Assembly (NCBI GenBank): GCA_938015805.1
Contig: CALLXF010000039.1
Span: forward strand, 1 to 43,512
DNA from: an uncultured Saprospiraceae bacterium
GTDB taxonomy: Bacteria > Bacteroidota > Bacteroidia > Chitinophagales > Saprospiraceae
Reading direction: 5' to 3'
DNA: 43,512 nt
Below are positions 7,756 to 16,002 of the stretch, one piece after another. Below the pieces are notes generated by a model. The model was given only the letters and a program-made list of their open reading frames with translations, was not told where the DNA came from and did not search any database. Both the position numbers and the translations under genes were made by a program. Within the stretch, counting starts at the first letter, position 1; every line of letters starts with the position of its first letter.

Positions 7756-10500
7756 TTAATCTAAACTTTGTACGAGTAGTACTAATGTCAGTACAGTGGT
7801 GGCTTGTGCAACACTATCGGCTAAAATCTTACCCCAATCTATTGATTCTTTCTCTTGCTCTTCTTTAAGATCTTGTGGTGGCTTTACTCCTACTTTAATT
7901 GTGGAACCTTTTTTCACAGGAGGATATTTAAAATACAATAACCTAGACCTAGTTCTTTTTATTTCTCCGTTTGCATATTCTACAAATACAGACGATTTCT
8001 TACCGTTATCCGCAATACCTCCTGCATATTCATCAATGTAAAATTTAGCATTTTTACCTGGATGATAAGGAACATTTATTTCGTTGTTAGGACCTACTGC
8101 TTCACTTGATAATACTTCAGAAACTCTAGTAGCTCCGACTATCGTTACAAATTCTTTCTTTTTAGGTACTGTAATAACATCGCCATCTTGAACTATAAAA
8201 TTAAATCTAGAACTACTATTTTCCATTATCTCCTGTAACTTTATTACTACGTTTCCTACATCATCTTTTGGTCTTACTAGTCTTGCACCTTCAGAAAATC
8301 CTTCCCCTGTAAGTCCGCCTGCACGGTCTATGATCGAACTTATTTTTTCATTTTCACTTATTATTGGGTATGATCCTGGATATTTTACCTCTCCTTTCAA
8401 AACAACAAATTTTTGCAATTCAAAGTCTGGAACATACCTTACTAAAATAGCATCATAAGGTTGTAGAGAAAAATCCGGATTATCAGTTTCGATAATATTA
8501 AAATCATCATCTAGCTCAAGATTAGCAATAATTATTTTAGTCGGTTGATTTTCGGTAAATACGATTCTTGAAATTTCAACTTTATTTAAAGCTGCTCCAA
8601 ATTTAAATCCACCTGATAATAATAATGCATCTTTAAGCTCCATGTTCTCTCCATAAACAAATTCGCCAGGTGTATTTACGGCTCCTTCTACCTCTATAAT
8701 AGCCTCGTCTAGGAATACATTTTCAGAATAAACTATCAGCTTGTCATATGGAGTCAGTAACATATTATCTTTTGAATTTTCATCCTCCATTACTTTGGAT
8801 AAATCCACTCGGTCATAATACGCTCTTTTACTTCTCAGCGGGTCTATTCTTTGGATGATTGCTTTAGGAGAAGCATCTCGTCTTAGCCCTCCAGATAACG
8901 TAATTAGATCTTTTACTCTTACCTGTTGTCCTGCATCGAACTCGTATTCACTTGGTTCTCGAACTGCACCCTCTACGGAAACTACCATCTGGTCCGCAAA
9001 TCTTTCTTTGGACCATATAGTAATGCGATCCCCGTCTTGCAAGACTAAATCGATGTCTGACCTTACCGCGTTTAAAATATTATCAATGCTTATTTTAAGA
9101 AATGAAGATGTCTTATCAGGATTAGATCTTATTAAAAAAGCGACATCTGTTTTTGATTCTTTTTTAAGTCCTGCAAGTTTTACTAAATCAGAAATTCTCA
9201 TTCCTTTAGTTCGCTCAAAATCTCCTTTATCGATAACCTCTCCTTTAATAGACACGAAATTTTGCACATTGAGTCCTATTGTTTTTACAGTAACTACATC
9301 TCCATTAACTAATTTAAAATCTCTAGAAGCTTTAAGTAAATCTACATAAGGAACATCGATTATTTTTTGCCTATCGCCATCAAATCTTTTTACTTGTATG
9401 ACTCTAGAATATGCATCTTCCTTTAGACCTCCGGAGTACTCCACAAGTGCTTTCAAGTCTTCATTTTTTAACAACTCATACTTAAAAGGACGTAGCACTG
9501 CACCTTCTATTGTTATCACTTTAGTTGCGACGGGTACAACGATAATATCACCATCTTCTAAATAAAAATTTTGAGTTATAGAAGGGTCATTCATGTATTC
9601 ATAGACATCTATTAACTTTGTATCCCCTGTATTCTTAACTAATTTTATTTTCCTAACCGATCCTATATCATTAGGTCCATTTACCGCTACTAAAGCACTA
9701 AAGGCCGTATTTATAGCAGGAATACTTATCGGTCCTGGATTTAAAACATCACCATAAACGCTCACCTGTATTGTACGTGAATAATTTAGAGTAATCTCGA
9801 ACTGCCCTTCTTGAAACGAATAATATTGTCTAAAAACTTTCTTTAATTTCTCTCTGGCTTGAGCCAATGTTAAACCTTTTAACTGGACTCTAACTTTATT
9901 ATTTAAAATTTTAATAAATCCATCTTTGTTAATTACAAACTCCGCATCAAATTGTGACCGACCCCAAACAGAAACTCCCACTTCATCCCCTACTCCTAAT
10001 ACATAGTAATCTGGAGCTTTAATTTCCTCTGATGCTCTGTAGACTTTTATAGTTTTGTTTCTAAAAATTTCTTGACCATAAATTTTCGCCTTAGGCAAAT
10101 CTTTTTGGACCTCATCATTTAACTCCTCTTCTACTTTCTCTATAATTGTGTCTTGCAAAGCATCTACCTTTTTTAAATCATCTATTGTTACTCCTTCTCC
10201 TTCGGATTTAGATTTATCCATTTTATCTGGTTTCCCTAAATCATTTTCTTTTGATTTTTCCGCCTCTAATTCAAGAATAACAGCTTCTAGCTCTCCTATT
10301 TCTGCAGGTGTAAAATTTTCTATATTATCTATGTTTATACCTCTTTCGATTAAAGCCGCTCTGACCTCCGCTTCCTCTAAACCACGACTATCCAGTTGTG
10401 ACTGGACCTCCTGCTCTGTTATTACCTGAGTCTTTCCCTGAACAGAGATACACAATGATAGGATCATCACTGTAAAAACTATATAAATACGTTTCACCAT
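7756..10500 (-). CDS. Very large SLBB-domain polysaccharide export protein (Wza/OPX family)
   Basis: The 914-residue protein is predicted to be periplasmic/outer-membrane and to help export capsular or exopolysaccharide. After a signal peptide (about 1-22) comes an acidic, charged helical region (about 25-130). The polysaccharide export domain starts at PDYYVLGVGDEVGVSVWG (about 145-235). At least six SLBB beta-grasp repeats follow, each with a VxGxVxxPGxY-like start, a SGGL-like turn and a DGDxIxVP-like end, plus a seventh weaker copy. A hydrophobic segment (ATTVLTLVLLVQSL) ends the chain. Classical Wza is under 400 residues. I start at the ATG at 10500 because it gives the signal peptide and lies 4 bases after the rfbB stop; the frame is open further upstream. 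It is last in a three-gene minus-strand operon with sugar-nucleotide genes. Confidence 0.88.
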   Translation of the reverse strand: MVKRIYIVFTVMILSLCISVQGKTQVITEQEVQSQLDSRGLEEAEVRAALIERGINIDNIENFTPAEIGELEAVILELEAEKSKENDLGKPDKMDKSKSEGEGVTIDDLKKVDALQDTIIEKVEEELNDEVQKDLPKAKIYGQEIFRNKTIKVYRASEEIKAPDYYVLGVGDEVGVSVWGRSQFDAEFVINKDGFIKILNNKVRVQLKGLTLAQAREKLKKVFRQYYSFQEGQFEITLNYSRTIQVSVYGDVLNPGPISIPAINTAFSALVAVNGPNDIGSVRKIKLVKNTGDTKLIDVYEYMNDPSITQNFYLEDGDIIVVPVATKVITIEGAVLRPFKYELLKNEDLKALVEYSGGLKEDAYSRVIQVKRFDGDRQKIIDVPYVDLLKASRDFKLVNGDVVTVKTIGLNVQNFVSIKGEVIDKGDFERTKGMRISDLVKLAGLKKESKTDVAFLIRSNPDKTSSFLKISIDNILNAVRSDIDLVLQDGDRITIWSKERFADQMVVSVEGAVREPSEYEFDAGQQVRVKDLITLSGGLRRDASPKAIIQRIDPLRSKRAYYDRVDLSKVMEDENSKDNMLLTPYDKLIVYSENVFLDEAIIEVEGAVNTPGEFVYGENMELKDALLLSGGFKFGAALNKVEISRIVFTENQPTKIIIANLELDDDFNIIETDNPDFSLQPYDAILVRYVPDFELQKFVVLKGEVKYPGSYPIISENEKISSIIDRAGGLTGEGFSEGARLVRPKDDVGNVVIKLQEIMENSSSRFNFIVQDGDVITVPKKKEFVTIVGATRVSEVLSSEAVGPNNEINVPYHPGKNAKFYIDEYAGGIADNGKKSSVFVEYANGEIKRTRSRLLYFKYPPVKKGSTIKVGVKPPQDLKEEQEKESIDWGKILADSVAQATTVLTLVLLVQSLD

Positions 10501-10504
10501 AAGT

Positions 10505-11557
10505 TTATTTAAAATCTCCATATTGCTTTTTATAATAACTCCGATAATCACCAGAAGTCACATTATCCAACCAATTCTTATTAGTCAGATACCATTTTAT
10601 TGTTTGTTCTAACCCTTTTTTCATCGTCACACTCGGATTCCACTCTAACTCTTTTGAAATCTTTGTACAATCTATTGCATATCTACGATCATGACCTGGA
10701 CGATCTTTTACAAAGGTTACATATTCTTTATAATTATTATATGTTCTTCCCTCTATATTATCAATAATCTCACCAATCCTGCTAACGATATCGATATTTG
10801 TACGTTCCGCGTTACCGCCAATATTATACGTCTCTCCGATACGACCTTTCTTTAGAATCGCAAAAATAGCTTTAACATGATCTTCCACATAAAGCCAATC
10901 TCTAACATTTAGACCATCCCCATATACGGGAACCGATTTTTGATTCAAAAAATTATGAATTACTAAAGGAATTAGTTTCTCAGGAAATTGATAAGGGCCA
11001 TAGTTATTAGAACAATTAGATATCAATACTGGTAGTCCGTAAGTATGATAAAATGCTCTCACTAAATGATCCGAAGAGGCCTTAGATGCAGAATAAGGAG
11101 ATCGTGGATCATAAGAAGTAGACTCTGTAAAAAGCCCTGTCTCTCCTAAAGATCCGTAAACCTCATCCGTAGATACATGATAGAACAAACAGTCGTGATC
11201 GGATTTTACTACTGTATGCAATAAATTAGCTGTACCTAGAATATTAGTATGTAAAAAAGCAAATGGGTTTTCTATGGATCTATCCACATGTGACTCCGCA
11301 GCTAGATGTACTACTAAATCAAAATGGTAATCCTCAAACAACTGTTTTACAAATTCTAAATCGCAAATATCTCCTTTTACAAAACTGTATTTAGGATTAG
11401 ACTCTATGTCCTTTAAGTTTTCTAAATTCCCCGCATAAGTCAACTTATCCAGATTTATAATTTCTGCATTAGGAAATTCCACTAAGGCATTCCTAACTAA
11501 ATGCGATCCGATAAATCCCGCTCCACCTGTTACTAATATCTTATCAAATGTTCTCAC
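10505..11557 (-). CDS. rfbB: dTDP-glucose 4,6-dehydratase
   Basis: This short-chain dehydrogenase-fold enzyme converts dTDP-glucose to dTDP-4-keto-6-deoxyglucose, a precursor of rhamnose and other deoxysugars. It shows [11 protein letters not shown] near residue 10, [11 protein letters not shown] near 85, STDEVYG near 130, the catalytic [10 protein letters not shown] near 155, and [14 protein letters not shown]. The 350-residue length is typical. The start is GTG, overlapping the upstream stop in GTGA, which indicates translational coupling. No rmlA, rmlC or rmlD lies nearby, so other dTDP-sugar steps must be encoded elsewhere. Confidence 0.93.
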   Translation of the reverse strand: MRTFDKILVTGGAGFIGSHLVRNALVEFPNAEIINLDKLTYAGNLENLKDIESNPKYSFVKGDICDLEFVKQLFEDYHFDLVVHLAAESHVDRSIENPFAFLHTNILGTANLLHTVVKSDHDCLFYHVSTDEVYGSLGETGLFTESTSYDPRSPYSASKASSDHLVRAFYHTYGLPVLISNCSNNYGPYQFPEKLIPLVIHNFLNQKSVPVYGDGLNVRDWLYVEDHVKAIFAILKKGRIGETYNIGGNAERTNIDIVSRIGEIIDNIEGRTYNNYKEYVTFVKDRPGHDRRYAIDCTKISKELEWNPSVTMKKGLEQTIKWYLTNKNWLDNVTSGDYRSYYKKQYGDFK

Positions 11558-12498
11558 TTTGTTTTTAATATTTCGTTGAAATAATCAAAAGTCATTTTTA
11601 ATCCTTCTGCTCTATTTGTCTTAGGAGTCCAGCCTAATATCTCCTGAGCCTTAGTAATATCAGGACGTCTCTTTTTAGGATCATCGAGAGGTAATTCCTT
11701 ATAAATAATATCAGCAGCAGCATTCCCGACTATCTCTTTCACCTCATGAGCAATATCTAAAACCGTTATTTCTTCTGGATTTCCGACATTCACCGGAAGG
11801 TGATAATCACTGAGCAAAAGTTTATATATACCATCGATTAAATCTTCTATGTAACAAAAAGATCTTGTCTGCTTCCCATTTCCAAATACCGTTATCTGCT
11901 CCCCACGTATGCACTGGCTAAAAAACGCTGGTAACGCTCGACCGTCATCTACTCTCATCCTCGGACCATAGGTATTAAATATTCTAACTATACGTGTTTC
12001 TAAATTATGATACGTGTGATAGGCCATTGTTATTGCTTCCTGAAATCTCTTAGCTTCATCATAAACCCCTCTGGGTCCGATAGGATTTACATTACCCCAG
12101 TATTCTTCAGTTTGCGGATGCTCCAGCGGATCGCCATAAACCTCTGATGTGGATGCGATTAATATTCTAGCATTTTTCTCCTTTGCTAATCCTAGTAAAT
12201 TATGCGTACCTAGAGAACCTACCTTTAAAGTCTGAATAGGCATTTTTAAATAATCGATAGGACTGGCTGGCGAAGCAAAATGTAGTATATAATCTAAATC
12301 TCCTGGAACATGGACAAATTTTGTGACATCATGATGATAATATTCAAACTGCTCCAATGAGAACAAATGGGAGATATTATCTAAATTCCCCGTCAGTAAA
12401 TTATCCATTCCGATTACGGAATATCCCTTTTTTATAAATAAATCACAAAGGTGCGAACCAATAAATCCAGCCGCTCCAGTTATAAGAACTCTTTTCAT
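11554..12498 (-). CDS. UDP-glucuronate decarboxylase (UDP-xylose synthase type)
   Basis: It likely converts UDP-glucuronate to UDP-xylose in the cytoplasm, using bound NAD. Evidence: Rossmann motif [16 protein letters not shown] at the N-terminus, [42 protein letters not shown], the catalytic [11 protein letters not shown], and [10 protein letters not shown]. These blocks are characteristic of the UXS family rather than simple UDP-glucose epimerases. I place the start at the ATG at 12498 (MKRVLITG, 314 residues). A start 18 bases upstream is possible but adds residues before the Rossmann strand. First gene of the minus-strand polysaccharide operon. Confidence 0.88.
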   Translation of the reverse strand: MKRVLITGAAGFIGSHLCDLFIKKGYSVIGMDNLLTGNLDNISHLFSLEQFEYYHHDVTKFVHVPGDLDYILHFASPASPIDYLKMPIQTLKVGSLGTHNLLGLAKEKNARILIASTSEVYGDPLEHPQTEEYWGNVNPIGPRGVYDEAKRFQEAITMAYHTYHNLETRIVRIFNTYGPRMRVDDGRALPAFFSQCIRGEQITVFGNGKQTRSFCYIEDLIDGIYKLLLSDYHLPVNVGNPEEITVLDIAHEVKEIVGNAAADIIYKELPLDDPKKRRPDITKAQEILGWTPKTNRAEGLKMTFDYFNEILKTK

Positions 12499-12553
12499 CT
12501 TTATTTTAACCGACAATTCATCGACTCTAATCGTTGTCCTATCGTATAATCAT

Positions 12554-12561
12554 TAATTTTG
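12554..12561 (+). promoter_or_regulatory. -7 element for the barrel protein/waaA operon
   Basis: TAATTTTG matches TAnnTTTG exactly. A TTG at 12534-12536 lies 17 bases upstream and could be the -33 element. It predicts a leader of about 57 bases before the ATG at 12625. It directly abuts an oppositely oriented -7 element. Confidence 0.55.
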
Positions 12562-12569
12562 CAAAGATA
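12562..12569 (-). promoter_or_regulatory. -7 element for the polysaccharide operon
   Basis: On the minus strand this reads TATCTTTG, an exact TAnnTTTG match. It predicts a start near 12555 and a leader of about 57 bases before the decarboxylase ATG. It touches the plus-strand -7 element with no gap. Confidence 0.55.
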
Positions 12570-12624
12570 ATGGTTTTATTACAGGACTAGTATAATCGAT
12601 ATTCTCATATTCAATTAATAAACA

Positions 12625-13365
12625 ATGCGATCCTTATTTATTTTATTGCTCTTATTACTTACGCTCCCCTCTTTTTCCCAAAAAGAAGATAGTTTTCAGG
12701 GCAACATGACTTTGATCGATTTTAGCTATGGGTATATTATTCCAGGTGGGGATATGAGTGATCGTTTTGGAGGAGCTAGTTATTTAAATACAGCAGTTGG
12801 GTACTTATGGAGAAATAATTTCCAATTAGAACTTAAAGGAGGTTTCTTGTTTGGCACCAATGTAAAAGAAGATGTTCTCTCGGAATTACGACAAGAGCAA
12901 AATCTAATTATCGGAAATAACGGAACAGATGCCGTAGTCTTTTTAAGGGAGAGAGGAATAAATATCAGTCTAAACATAGGTAAAGTTTTTAGTTTTAGAG
13001 AAAACTCCAGATCTGGATTAAAGCTCACGGCCGGAGTAGGGTTTTTACAGCACTGGATAAGAATCCAGGATGACATAAACACGCTTCCTCAACTAGACAA
13101 TGGATATCTTTTTGGTTATGATAGAAAAACTCAAGGTCTAGCACTCAACCAATTTGTAGGCTACCAGGTACTTGCAAATAATCAAAGGCTTAATTTCAAC
13201 GTGGGAATAGAATTTACTCAAGGATTTACAAATAATATCAGAAACTATAATTTCGGTTCTGATATAGATCATAGTAAAAGTCGGTTAGATTTACTCATTA
13301 CTCCTAAAATCGGACTAATTCTGAGTTTTTATAAATTTGATAATCCAGAGGAGATCTTCTATTAA
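12625..13365 (+). CDS. Outer-membrane beta-barrel protein of unknown function
   Basis: The 246-residue protein begins with a signal peptide (about 1-19, ending SFSQ). The rest has alternating hydrophobic/polar strands (LIDFSYGYIIPGG, FQLELKGGFLFG, GLKLTAGVGFL, RLNFNVGIEF, LDLLITPKIGLILSFYKF) typical of an 8-12-stranded barrel. I recognise no enzymatic motif. waaA starts directly after its TAA stop with no gap, so the two are coupled. This suggests a role linked to lipopolysaccharide or outer-membrane assembly, but this is inference from position. Confidence 0.75.
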   Translation: MRSLFILLLLLLTLPSFSQKEDSFQGNMTLIDFSYGYIIPGGDMSDRFGGASYLNTAVGYLWRNNFQLELKGGFLFGTNVKEDVLSELRQEQNLIIGNNGTDAVVFLRERGINISLNIGKVFSFRENSRSGLKLTAGVGFLQHWIRIQDDINTLPQLDNGYLFGYDRKTQGLALNQFVGYQVLANNQRLNFNVGIEFTQGFTNNIRNYNFGSDIDHSKSRLDLLITPKIGLILSFYKFDNPEEIFY

Positions 13366-14592
13366 ATGAAAATCTTTTATTCCTTATACATCCACTTTTT
13401 ACATCTAGGGATAAGCATTGCATCACCGTTTAATCCGAAAGCTAAAAAATGGATAAACGGAAGACATCATTGGAAAGAAAAACTTAAGTCCCAAGTTCCT
13501 AAATCATCTGACAAAAAGATTGCTTGGTTTCATGTTAGTTCGCTAGGAGAATATGAGCAAGCCCTTCCCTTGGTGCAAAAAATGAATGATAAAAACTACA
13601 TTATTGCCGTAAGCTTTTTTTCTTCCTCGGGCTATGATCATTCCGATGACGCACTGATAGATTTAAAATTTTTACTACCCTTAGATACTAGGGCAAATGC
13701 AAATGCTTTGTTGCAAATTTTAAAACCTGATATCGTTTTTTGGGTAAAAAATGATTTCTGGATCCATACAATAGGTGCCCTACAAATCAGAAAAATACCG
13801 TTGGTTATGGTGTCCTTAATTTTTAATAAAGATTCTTTTTTTATCAACTCCGGGTTTTCTCTCATTGAAAAATATTTGGCTTCCGCCAATGCGATATTTG
13901 TTCAAAACAAGCAAACCAAAAATCTATTAGTCAAAAAACAAATTTCCGATATAACCATTACTGGAGATACGAGAATAGCAAGAGTAAAAAGTCGAAAGAA
14001 AAACGCAAATCCTTATTCTCCGTTTGAGCGATTACCTGGATCATCAAAGGTCATTTTTTATGCCAGTGTCCATAAAAGTGATATGCCTATCGTGACAAAA
14101 TTTATTAATGAAAATCATGATTATATCCATGTTATCATACCCCATGAAATAGATGATCAGTCTGTAAATAATTTGGTAAAAAACATTGCCCGCTCATCGG
14201 TTTATATTGAACAAGTAGAGCAAAACAGCTTTGAAAAAATAATCATTGTTAATAAGATCGGAATTCTTTTTGAACTATATAGATATGCAGATATCGTTTA
14301 TATCGGTGGTGGTTTTGGACGTGGAATCCATAATATTTTAGAGCCTACGGTTTTTGGAAAACCAGTGATTTTTGGACCTAATTACAAGAAGTTTGATGAA
14401 GCTTGTAATTTTATAGACTTGGGACTATGTTATGCTATCTATAACCATAAGGATTTTGTACATATTATAGATAGACTAACGCAAGAGAAACGTAATGAAA
14501 TTCATAATAACTTGATCAAATATTACGATAGTGTAGAAGATGCCTCAGAAATAATTATGGATTATTGTGTAGATAAAAAACTAGTATCATGA
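13366..14592 (+). CDS. waaA: 3-deoxy-D-manno-octulosonic acid (Kdo) transferase
   Basis: It adds Kdo from CMP-Kdo to lipid A precursor at the inner face of the inner membrane, the first core-oligosaccharide step. It has a hydrophobic N-terminus (about 1-25) serving as membrane anchor. HVSSLGEYEQALPL carries the expected catalytic glutamate (E62). The C-terminal GT-B block reads YIGGGFGRGIHNILEP followed by GKPVIFGPNYKKFDEA. Length (408) is normal. It abuts the barrel-protein stop and overlaps the next gene by 4 bases (ATGA), consistent with an operon. Confidence 0.92.
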   Translation: MKIFYSLYIHFLHLGISIASPFNPKAKKWINGRHHWKEKLKSQVPKSSDKKIAWFHVSSLGEYEQALPLVQKMNDKNYIIAVSFFSSSGYDHSDDALIDLKFLLPLDTRANANALLQILKPDIVFWVKNDFWIHTIGALQIRKIPLVMVSLIFNKDSFFINSGFSLIEKYLASANAIFVQNKQTKNLLVKKQISDITITGDTRIARVKSRKKNANPYSPFERLPGSSKVIFYASVHKSDMPIVTKFINENHDYIHVIIPHEIDDQSVNNLVKNIARSSVYIEQVEQNSFEKIIIVNKIGILFELYRYADIVYIGGGFGRGIHNILEPTVFGKPVIFGPNYKKFDEACNFIDLGLCYAIYNHKDFVHIIDRLTQEKRNEIHNNLIKYYDSVEDASEIIMDYCVDKKLVS

Positions 14593-15539
14593 TGACTGAA
14601 AATGACTTTTCGGATTGTTCTGTTCTAGTAATAGGTGATATCATCCTAGATCAGTATATATACGGTACCGTTAATAGAACATCGCCAGAAGCAGATGTGC
14701 CTGTCGTAGATCAGGAATCCACGCATTCTAACCTCGGAGGAGCTGGAAATGTGGCTCTTAATATTAAAACACTGGGTGCTGAGGTCTTTTTAATAGGTGC
14801 AGTAGGAAACGATGCAGAAGCAATACAAATACATACAAATTTAACTGCTGATTACATTTCAGACAAATATATACTCACTGATAAAAAGAGATGTACAACC
14901 TCAAAAACAAGAATCATTAATGGAAGCGATCATGTCTTAAGAGTTGATAAAGAAAACAAAGTAGCCCTATGTTTAGAACTAGAAAATAAAATGCTACAGA
15001 CGATAAATCAAATTTTAAGTTCTAACAAAATAGATGTAGTTATCCTTCAAGACTATAATAAAGGAGTTCTCAATAAGTCTTCTATTCCTCAAATTCTAAG
15101 AATTCTGAAACAACACGATATACCCTATATAGTCGATCCTAAAGAAGAAAACTTCTTTGAATATAAAGATGCATTTCTGTTTAAACCTAATCTTAAAGAA
15201 TTGGCGAAAGCCCTAGGTAAAAACATTTTAGATATTAATGAGCTTGATGTGGTATCAGAAATATTACGAGATAAAATAAATGCACAGATCAATCTAATCA
15301 CTCTGGGTGACCAAGGCCTTTTTCTAGATAATAAGCATGATAAAAACACCATTTGTTTAAAAGCACACACGATAGAAAATCCAGATGTTTGTGGAGCAGG
15401 GGATGCTGTTATAGGTATCGCTGCACTGGCCATTGCAAAAGGGTGCTCGTCTACCGAGATCGCAGCTTGGTGTAATAAAGCAGGATATCTCGCATGTACA
15501 AAAGTCGGAGTCAACCCGATCAAGCTTGATGACTTTTAA
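14589..15539 (+). CDS. hldE: D-glycero-beta-D-manno-heptose-7-phosphate kinase (HldE/RfaE kinase domain)
   Basis: This 316-residue PfkB-family kinase is predicted to phosphorylate D-glycero-D-manno-heptose-7-phosphate at C1 for ADP-heptose synthesis. It shows VIGDIILDQYIYG (14-26), NRTSPEADVPVV (29-40), GGAGNVALN (50-58), QDYNKGV near 154, and NPDVCGAGDAVIG (265-275) with catalytic D272. The usual DTTGAGD is DVCGAGD here, but the GAGD core is intact. Only the kinase half of the enterobacterial bifunctional HldE is present, so the nucleotidyltransferase must be separate. It overlaps waaA. Two ATGs in tandem (14589, 14592) make the exact start ambiguous. Confidence 0.87.
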   Translation: MMTENDFSDCSVLVIGDIILDQYIYGTVNRTSPEADVPVVDQESTHSNLGGAGNVALNIKTLGAEVFLIGAVGNDAEAIQIHTNLTADYISDKYILTDKKRCTTSKTRIINGSDHVLRVDKENKVALCLELENKMLQTINQILSSNKIDVVILQDYNKGVLNKSSIPQILRILKQHDIPYIVDPKEENFFEYKDAFLFKPNLKELAKALGKNILDINELDVVSEILRDKINAQINLITLGDQGLFLDNKHDKNTICLKAHTIENPDVCGAGDAVIGIAALAIAKGCSSTEIAAWCNKAGYLACTKVGVNPIKLDDF

Positions 15540-16002
15540 CGTTATATCATCATAACCTAGAAATACATGAAAAAACATTGGCGAAAGCCTATAATAAAAA
15601 TGATACTGTAATTAAGAAAATAAGTACGATGGAGAAAAAACAGATACTATACCTTTCTAATGTGAAATAACCAATTTACTGGTCAATCGACATTATCTAC
15701 TTTCTCCTCAAATCTCTTGTTATCTCTTTTGTTCTTCTCATTAAATAGGAGAGATATTTGTATGTAAATTTGGATAAAACCAGGATAAAAAGCAAAATCA
15801 GGTATAAAACATTATTTATTTAAGCTGGCCTATCAGGGAATTCCCGGATTATACAAAAAATTGTGTCGGCACAGACAACTTATATTAAATAAATAATACT
15901 TTATCTATTAGCCTTGATTAAATTTGACACTTAGATGATATTTTCATTATTTTACAATTCTTATTTCATTTGAAACGATTAAAAAAAATTAAAATCAATA
16001 AC
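15540..16002. other. 463-base intergenic region, probable long leader of the PA-domain gene
   Basis: No coding frame of note; the longest ATG frame seen is 14 codons. TAAATTTG at 15765-15772 matches the -7 consensus on the plus strand and would give a leader of about 225 bases. That leader contains the palindrome GGGAATTCCC (15836-15845) and an imperfect inverted repeat (TTGTGTC / CAGACAA near 15861-15878). I see no clear terminator after the heptose kinase gene and no known riboswitch pattern. Confidence 0.5.
15765..15772 (+). promoter_or_regulatory. Possible -7 element far upstream of the PA-domain gene
   Basis: TAAATTTG matches TAnnTTTG exactly, with TTAAAT about 20 bases upstream in the -33 position. 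It is 231 bases from the ATG, so it is only a candidate; chance matches are likely in such AT-rich DNA. Confidence 0.3.

Noticed and set aside
8855-9349. Open frame of 164 codons opposite the SLBB gene
   Set aside because: Antisense to conserved SLBB repeats, serine- and proline-rich shadow composition, no recognisable motif.
15125-15523. Open frame of 132 codons opposite the heptose kinase gene
   Set aside because: Antisense to conserved kinase motifs including GAGD; no independent support.
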